Assembly (NCBI GenBank): GCA_019084435.1
Contig: JAHRFV010000281.1
Location: 1-5,543, forward strand
DNA from: Dethiosulfatibacter sp.
GTDB taxonomy: Bacteria > Bacillota_A > Clostridia > Tissierellales > Dethiosulfatibacteraceae
Reading direction: 5' to 3'
Length of the DNA stretch: 5,543 bases
A model generated the notes under the pieces. That model was not told the origin of the DNA and searched no databases. It saw only the letters and a list, made by a program, of their open reading frames with translations. Below, piece after piece: positions 5,509-5,543 of this stretch. Each line of letters opens with the position of its first letter. The stretch's first letter is position 1. Both the position numbers and the translations under genes were made by a program.

Positions 5509-5543
5509 GAATTTTAAATTCAAGTTTATTGAAGCACCGCATC
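5509..5543 (-). repeat. Right arm of 35-bp inverted repeat, right window end
   Basis: This is an exact reverse complement of 5387-5421, ending flush with the last base of the window. It mirrors the geometry at the left end (130-bp arm, 95-bp spacer) and is best read as the tail of a fold-back chimera. Confidence 0.95.

Noticed and set aside
1..5543. CRISPR array, insertion sequence or transposase
   Set aside because: No regularly spaced repeats and no transposase-like protein. The terminal inverted repeats are internal gene copies, not IS ends: the left and right arms are unrelated to each other.

Overview
The window looks like a short bacterial contig from a low-to-moderate GC Firmicute, most likely an anaerobic, citrate-fermenting clostridium-like organism. 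This is inferred from the strong AGGAGG-type ribosome binding sites, the citrate lyase genes next to a CitA/CitB-type two-component pair, the tRNA-Ser with encoded CCA, and an AgrA/LytTR-type regulator. The genus cannot be named from the sequence alone.

Layout. Bases 132-1166 hold the C-terminal two thirds of citF (citrate lyase alpha subunit). It is followed after 4 bp by citC (1171-2208, the ligase that acetylates the citrate lyase acyl carrier protein). Ten bp later comes a DcuS/CitA-family sensor histidine kinase (2219-3835), whose end overlaps the start of its CitB/DpiA-type response regulator (3813-4487). All four genes lie on the plus strand with minimal gaps and read as one operon: cleave citrate, activate the lyase, and sense the carboxylate that controls the pathway. 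The genes for CitD, CitE and the prosthetic-group enzymes CitX/CitG are not in the window. A tRNA-Ser(CGA) gene at 4537-4628 follows only 49 bp after the regulator, with a perfect TATAAT box just upstream. The 184-bp gap after it holds a strong 33-nt hairpin, a terminator-like hairpin with a T-run, and two copies of a 15-bp direct repeat. A LytTR response regulator starts at 4813 and runs to the right end.

The most important observation is that both ends of the window are folded back on themselves. Bases 1-130 are a perfect reverse complement of 226-355, inside citF. Bases 5509-5543 are a perfect reverse complement of 5387-5421, and the 87 bases between those arms (5422-5508) encode the missing C-terminus of the LytTR domain when read on the minus strand. 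Both arms run flush to the window edges. The simplest reading is fold-back (inverted) chimeras at contig ends, as made by multiple displacement amplification or by mis-assembly, not biology. A genuine invertible segment at the 3' end is the less likely alternative. Nothing else in the window looks like a new system; the citrate operon and tRNA are ordinary in content, with some interesting local details.
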